DNA from: Simkaniaceae bacterium
Lineage (GTDB): Bacteria > Chlamydiota > Chlamydiia > Chlamydiales > Simkaniaceae
DNA: 64,000 bases
Direction of reading: 5' to 3'
Assembly (NCBI GenBank): GCA_028281675.1
Contig: JANQJL010000091.1
Span: 27,006-91,005 of the forward strand
Part shown: positions 59,688-64,000 of the stretch, piece by piece
Layout: every line of letters begins with the position of its first letter
Position numbering within the stretch: position 1 is the stretch's first letter
The notes under the pieces: generated by a model
Told to the model about the DNA's origin: nothing
What the model saw: the letters and a program-made list of their open reading frames with translations, nothing else
The model's database searches: none
Translations under genes and position numbers: made by a program

Positions 59688-60451
59688 AACGTCTCGTCCT
59701 TGAGTTTCCTGATAGTTCGAAATCAACCCTTAAGAAGTGGCTGAAAGCGGGAAGAATTAATGTGAATGGCAAGAAAGTTCTCGAGCCCCATATTGAGGTT
59801 GAAGAAAATGCTACGATCACCCTTAGGGAAAAGCAAAAGTTTCTCGATCTTGGTATCGAAGTTCTCTATGAGGATCGCGACCTTATCGTTATTAATAAGC
59901 CGGAAGGGGTATTGAGTGTTGCGACAGTCTTTCAATCAGAAGAAACAGCTCATGGAGTGTTGAAGAAAGAATACCGTCGTGTTTTCCCTATTCATCGCCT
60001 CGATAGAGAAACCTCAGGAGTGATGGCGTTTGCTCTTTCTGAAAAGGCTAGGGAAGGTCTTAAAGTGCAATTTCATACCCATTCGATTCATCGCGAATAC
60101 CGCGCTATTGTTCGAGGAAAAGTCGAAGGGTCGGGTACTTGGAAATGTCGCCTCCTTGAGGATGCAAACTACTATGTCCGTCCCCATCCAAAGGGAGATG
60201 TTGCGGTTACCCACTACACTGTTCTCAATTCTCGTGGAAAAACCACTGCGATTCAATTCATTTTGGAAACGGGAAAGAAGAACCAAATTCGTGCCCAATC
60301 GCTCGCAGCTGGTTTTCCTATTCTAGGAGACCAAAAATATGGCGATACCTCAAGTGGAAGGCTTCACCTCCATGCCTATGGCCTAGATTTTATCCACCCT
60401 GTAACAAAAAAGAAAATGTCTTTTAAATCCCCTGTTCCATTTGAAACTTAA
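59672..60451 (+). CDS. RluA-family pseudouridine synthase
   Basis: A 259-residue enzyme. Residues 1-60 form an S4 RNA-binding domain, followed by the catalytic domain with HRLDRETSG (catalytic Asp111) and KKNQIRAQ near residue 209. It isomerises uridine in rRNA (RluC/RluD group) or tRNA. The ATG at 59672 is preceded by GGGGAG. It is not clearly in an operon with the next gene. Confidence 0.93.
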   Translation: MPLIIERLVLEFPDSSKSTLKKWLKAGRINVNGKKVLEPHIEVEENATITLREKQKFLDLGIEVLYEDRDLIVINKPEGVLSVATVFQSEETAHGVLKKEYRRVFPIHRLDRETSGVMAFALSEKAREGLKVQFHTHSIHREYRAIVRGKVEGSGTWKCRLLEDANYYVRPHPKGDVAVTHYTVLNSRGKTTAIQFILETGKKNQIRAQSLAAGFPILGDQKYGDTSSGRLHLHAYGLDFIHPVTKKKMSFKSPVPFET

Positions 60452-60475
60452 AAGCCATTTTATCATACTAAAGAG

Positions 60476-60883
60476 ATGAAGAGATTATATCGAGAGAGAT
60501 GGGATAAAAAGATTGCTGGTGTCTGCGGAGGCTTAGGGCAATATCTCGGGATAGATCCTACCGTTGTCCGTCTACTCGTTGTCTTTATCTGTGTAGTTAC
60601 AGCTTTTCTACCCCTTGTAGTCCTTTATATCATCGCTTGGATGTTGATGCCTTTAGGACCCCCGACCTATATACAATATGACTGCAAACGGCTCTATCGC
60701 TCGGTAAGAGATCGGAAAATTGCTGGTGTCTGCGGGGGAATCGCAGAGGCTCTTAAAATAGATCCTATGATTGTTCGACTCGTTACCATTATTGCCATAA
60801 TTCCTACTGGCTTTTTCCCGATCATTATCACCTATATCGTTGGAATAGTGATCATTCCAGAGAAGCCTGAAGACCAAGTATAG
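60476..60883 (+). CDS. Double PspC-domain membrane protein
   Basis: A 135-residue protein made of two PspC domains: KRLYRERWDKKIAGVCGGLG (2-about 21) and KRLYRSVRDRKIAGVCGGIA (about 70-90). Each is followed by hydrophobic segments. PspC is an envelope-stress sensor in the inner membrane; tandem arrangement shows duplication and fusion. No pspA is present nearby. Confidence 0.92.
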   Translation: MKRLYRERWDKKIAGVCGGLGQYLGIDPTVVRLLVVFICVVTAFLPLVVLYIIAWMLMPLGPPTYIQYDCKRLYRSVRDRKIAGVCGGIAEALKIDPMIVRLVTIIAIIPTGFFPIIITYIVGIVIIPEKPEDQV

Positions 60884-60976
60884 ATTTTTTTTGAAATCAT
60901 ACTATAAAAAATTAAATTGAATTGATTTATATCTAACTATCCTTTATAATGCTAGTAAATTTTAAAGGAATAGGTT

Positions 60977-61645
60977 ATGAAAAAAGTTATTTTTATTTTA
61001 ATCGGAGCAATGGTTGCCTTCGGAGGCTATTTTTTCTATTCGCACTCAAGCAAGCCACAGCAACAGATGCTCAATCTTCACCAAGTGGTAAGAAAGGGTG
61101 TAGAATTCAAGAAGTGGATCACCTTTAATCCAAAAGATGAGAACTTCTCAGCTTCTTTCCCTAAAAAACCTAAGGTTGATAGTCGTAAACTTCCAATTCC
61201 TGGAAGTGATAATTTTCTCCCCTACAAGGAGTATCTTTGTGAGTTGGATGGTGGAGTTCTTTTTTCGGTGAGTTACACAACCCTTCCACAAGAGTGGCTA
61301 AAGTATGGAAATAGTCTTGTCCTTAGCGGCGCCCTTAAAGCCATTATGCTAGAACTTGGAAAAACTGAGCTTGTTGGAAAAGAGATGATTAAATTTAAAT
61401 CCTTTCCCGCCCTTGACTACGAACACTATACTGTTGCTAAAGAGAGTCAAAGAGAGGCAGCTGGAACCCTCGTTCTTGTTGGAAATACTCTATATAAGGT
61501 GGAGATGAGCTATCCATTAGAGTACCACGATCATGTTGAAGAGCAACTTTCGAATTTTATTGAGAATTTCGTACCAAAAATGGGAGAAGTTAAGGCTGCT
61601 CAGACCGAGAGTTCAGTACCTGATACACCCCTACCCCCACAATAA
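60977..61645 (+). CDS. Unknown membrane-anchored protein
   Basis: A 222-residue protein with an N-terminal hydrophobic segment (VIFILIGAMVAFGGYFFY), then a soluble domain with NFSASFPKKPKVDSR and YKVEMSYPLEYHD. The domain may be periplasmic. Nothing more can be assigned. The final 56 bases overlap the convergent gene at 61590. AAAGGAA precedes the ATG. Confidence 0.78.
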   Translation: MKKVIFILIGAMVAFGGYFFYSHSSKPQQQMLNLHQVVRKGVEFKKWITFNPKDENFSASFPKKPKVDSRKLPIPGSDNFLPYKEYLCELDGGVLFSVSYTTLPQEWLKYGNSLVLSGALKAIMLELGKTELVGKEMIKFKSFPALDYEHYTVAKESQREAAGTLVLVGNTLYKVEMSYPLEYHDHVEEQLSNFIENFVPKMGEVKAAQTESSVPDTPLPPQ

Positions 61646-62084
61646 AAAGGATTGCAGCAAGAATGACCATGACAGGATAGAAAATCTTGGTCACATCTTG
61701 CTTTGCAACTTCAATAGTGAGAACAAGCCCTTCTAGGGAGAGGGCTGAGGCAATGATGACCCCAAACTTGGTTAAATTTTTTCGTGTTTCCTCAGGAGGC
61801 TTTTCCTCTTGTCCCTTTCGAATCACCTCTTCAAGCATGAGATATTTTCCCACATCGATAACCGCCATAGAAAAAACAATGAGACCGACTTCATCAAGAA
61901 GGTTATAGACAGTATAGGAACCAGAAGTCATATCGGCAATAATTCTCCAAACAGCTGAGATCAGAATGCAAAGAGCAATTAGGTAGAGGACAACACAAGC
62001 AGCAATATATCCAAGATTTGAAAGGTTGATAATTGTCCGTATAGTATTTTTTTTCACGCTAAAACCTCGTTTCTTTCTCTTCAT
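61590..62084 (-). CDS. Unknown multi-pass membrane protein
   Basis: A 164-residue protein with about four hydrophobic helices and basic ends. The N-terminus is Lys/Arg-rich. No recognised domain. It lies directly downstream of the adenylate cyclase gene (30 bases) and may be in the same transcript, which would link it with cAMP signalling only by position. Confidence 0.75.
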   Translation of the reverse strand: MKRKKRGFSVKKNTIRTIINLSNLGYIAACVVLYLIALCILISAVWRIIADMTSGSYTVYNLLDEVGLIVFSMAVIDVGKYLMLEEVIRKGQEEKPPEETRKNLTKFGVIIASALSLEGLVLTIEVAKQDVTKIFYPVMVILAAILFIVGVGVYQVLNSRSEQP

Positions 62085-62114
62085 AGAAAAACATTATTCA
62101 AAATGCAAGAAGTT

Positions 62115-63632
62115 TTATTCGTGATCTTCACGAATGGTATTATGTTGTTCATGAATAAGTTCGAGCTGGTGAAGGTTTTTTTGTGCATAAGGATCGATGG
62201 AGTAGGCTTGGATGATCCCTTTTCTTCCAGGTATTTCGATCTCTTTTAAATCTTCGAAGACAAAATAGTCTTTCACTTTTTCATAGACACTTTTAGAGAC
62301 GATAATCCGTTTTTCAATCTTCTTGGTATAACGCTCTAGGCGTGATGCGACGTTTACAGTATCGCCAATAGCAGTATATTCCATCCGAAGTTCAGAGCCA
62401 ATATTCCCTAAGACAGCAAGACCTGTGTGGATTCCAATTCCCATCCCAAGACGGCGCTTCCCTTCTTTTTCCCATTTATCGCAAAGCTTATCGAGATGGA
62501 GTTGCATATGAATAGCGGCAAGAACAGCATGGAGCTCTTGAAATTTGTCTTCAAGGGGGGCACCAAACTCAACCATCATTCCATCCCCAATAAATTTATC
62601 GAGGGTCCCTCCATAATTGAAAATCACCTCGATCATTTCTGTGAAGTATTCATTTAGAAGTTTTAGGACCTTTTCAGGAGGAAGTTCTTCAGCCATTCCT
62701 GTAAAGTGGCGGATATCTGAAAAAAGGAGGGTAACTTTTTTCCTCTCCCCTTCTAGGGTGATCGGTTGATCAAGTTTAAGAAGCTCTTCAAGAGCATACT
62801 GAGAGACATAACGGGCAAAACCTACTTTCAAACGCTCCCGCTCTTCAAGTCCCTTTGCCATATTGTTGATGGTCAGAGAGAGTTCATTAAACTCATCCCG
62901 TGTATCAAGAGAAGAGCGGGTTGAAAAATCCCCTTGTCCGATCCTTTTAACAGTATCGCAAAGTGCTGATAAAGAAGAGGAGACAAGCTTCGATAGAAAA
63001 TAGGCGAAAATAACAGCAACAAAAATAGAAATAGCAAAGGCAACCAGACCATAGAGGAGGAGCTTCTCTAGTTCTAAGTAAATTTCTTTGGTGCGAACAT
63101 CGATTCCGAGAAGGGCAACCTCATTTCCTTCAGAATCATGGATAGGAGCATATCCGCTAAGCCACGTTCCCCATTCATCCGAATAGATGTGAGTCGTAAC
63201 GAAAGGGGTAAAAGTCCCTTCAGGAGCCTCAATGAGAGAAGGATAGAGATCTCCAAAATGAGCCTCAACAGTACGACCTTCCGATGCAAGGTCCATGATA
63301 AAATAGTAACGGTTAGAATCATTGTATTTTTTGATGAGATAAATATATTCGACATAGATATCGGAACGGCGATTGATATCTCGAATTTCTGTGAGCTCAT
63401 CAATAAGGTGTTTATAATCAGAAGTGTTTTCATCTCCTTTACTTTCGATGAATTTCTTAACATCATTGGGGTTAATGATTTGTTCAGAGTTAATAACAAG
63501 AGAGAGAATTTTACTCCGAATTTCCTCAAAGATAAGGCGAGAGGCTTCTCCATAAATAATGAAGAGTGCAAGGAGTGTGCTCATAAGTCCCAAAGCTATA
63601 AACGAATAAAATAGTTTTGTACGAAATTTCAT
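62115..63632 (-). CDS. Class III adenylate cyclase with sensory N-terminus and HAMP domain
   Basis: A 505-residue inner membrane protein. Two membrane helices (about 8-28 and 190-212) flank a periplasmic region of about 160 residues that resembles a Cache-like sensor. A HAMP region follows (about 215-270). The catalytic domain (about 295-480) has both metal-binding aspartates, in LFSDIRHFTG and FIGDGMMVEFG, and the adenine-selecting Lys in LDKFIGDG. It would make cAMP. Similar cyclases occur in environmental chlamydiae and cyanobacteria. Confidence 0.92.
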   Translation of the reverse strand: MKFRTKLFYSFIALGLMSTLLALFIIYGEASRLIFEEIRSKILSLVINSEQIINPNDVKKFIESKGDENTSDYKHLIDELTEIRDINRRSDIYVEYIYLIKKYNDSNRYYFIMDLASEGRTVEAHFGDLYPSLIEAPEGTFTPFVTTHIYSDEWGTWLSGYAPIHDSEGNEVALLGIDVRTKEIYLELEKLLLYGLVAFAISIFVAVIFAYFLSKLVSSSLSALCDTVKRIGQGDFSTRSSLDTRDEFNELSLTINNMAKGLEERERLKVGFARYVSQYALEELLKLDQPITLEGERKKVTLLFSDIRHFTGMAEELPPEKVLKLLNEYFTEMIEVIFNYGGTLDKFIGDGMMVEFGAPLEDKFQELHAVLAAIHMQLHLDKLCDKWEKEGKRRLGMGIGIHTGLAVLGNIGSELRMEYTAIGDTVNVASRLERYTKKIEKRIIVSKSVYEKVKDYFVFEDLKEIEIPGRKGIIQAYSIDPYAQKNLHQLELIHEQHNTIREDHE

Positions 63633-63724
63633 TGGGATACTCCCCCGCTCCTAATCTGAACCATAATTCCAACCCTATTATTGTTCAAATTCAAATGGGG
63701 ACCGGTTAGTCGACTTTTGCCTCG

Positions 63725-63775
63725 GAGCGCCACTTATTTGCCTATGCAGCGAAATAAGTAGCGCTCTGGGGTTTT
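63725..63775 (+). repeat. Well-formed palindromic repeat, copy (c)
   Basis: Arms GAGCGCCACTTATTT (63725-63739) and AAATAAGTAGCGCTC (63752-63766) pair over 14 of 15 bases around a 12-base loop. GGGG follows. It is the best-preserved member of the repeat family also seen at 16336, 17182 and, in part, 23125. The remaining bases of 63633-64000 show no gene or other feature. Confidence 0.72.
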
Positions 63776-64000
63776 AGGGTGTTTGTATTTTATTGCCAAA
63801 TCGGTTAAAAGAATCAGAAAGCGATCAGCGGGACTTTAGCAAGTGGCTCAGGAATCTTGTGGTATAAGAACCTATCCTGCATTAAAGATAATTTTTTATT
63901 CCACACTTTTTGGCATCTTTTCCCTTTTCATTTTGAACCCTTGTCATCTGGACAATGTGATCAAAATAAAAAGAAAAAATCTGCTCAAAAACTGAAGAAA

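Overview
The window (about 42% GC by eye, genes closely packed on both strands) looks like chromosome of an environmental member of the Chlamydiae, of the Simkania/Parachlamydia/Waddlia kind rather than a pathogenic Chlamydia. The main reasons are an aromatic-amino-acid cluster with a fused AroD-AroE protein, a SET-domain methyltransferase coupled to a DASS-type 2-oxoglutarate/malate carrier, a Glu/Leu/Phe/Val dehydrogenase-family gene, and several large proteins with inclusion-membrane or effector character (paired hydrophobic hairpins, coiled coils, leucine-rich repeats, patatin, J domain). The genus assignment is inference; there is no rRNA or tRNA in the window.

Layout. 1-8947: the end of an oligopeptide-binding protein, a fused glutathione-synthesis enzyme, a tripartite OprM-EmrA-EmrB type efflux operon and a second MFS exporter. 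8951-10755: a DUF234-type ATPase with a double palindrome at its start, lying between two 83-bp direct repeats. 10673-16111: a small ORF overlapping a secretin, then a porin-like outer membrane protein coupled to an S9 peptidase. 16166-17524: a small unknown gene, interspersed repeats and an orphan terminator. 17525-18622: amino-acid dehydrogenase. 18886-23023: a three-gene cluster (patatin phospholipase, glycine-zipper protein, J-domain protein) that looks like a host-interaction module. 23539-27007: lipoprotein, PF04020 membrane protein and aconitase. 27077-28960: a GDSL autotransporter lying between two copies of the aconitase promoter and 5' end. 29277-33699: a large unknown membrane protein, and the SET protein with the dicarboxylate carrier.

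34436-40681 is the shikimate block: aroDE runs divergently from pheA-like, aroB, aroA, aroK and aroC, the last five with overlapping starts and stops. Together these cover DAHP to chorismate except for DAHP synthase, with a prephenate-dehydratase homologue in front. 40725-46356 holds a 1178-residue Inc-like coiled-coil/LRR protein built from DNA-level tandem repeats, and two unknown genes. 46432-51014 is a two-partner secretion pair. 51708-56497 has hydrolases, a tandem pair of secreted paralogues, two palindromic interspersed elements and a glutaredoxin-like gene. 56532-59501 contains a YheT-type hydrolase and a four-gene envelope/stress operon (hsp20, a signal-peptide-bearing AdoMet decarboxylase, a DJ-1/PfpI protein, a PagL-like lipid A deacylase). 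59598-63632 ends with an RluA-type pseudouridine synthase, a double-PspC protein, two membrane proteins and a class III adenylate cyclase.

Two themes recur. First, two genes (the ATPase and the autotransporter) sit between long direct duplications of their neighbours' sequence, which marks them as insertions. Second, several families of short palindromic interspersed repeats occupy the longer intergenic gaps. All identifications come from reading the sequence; no database search was run.
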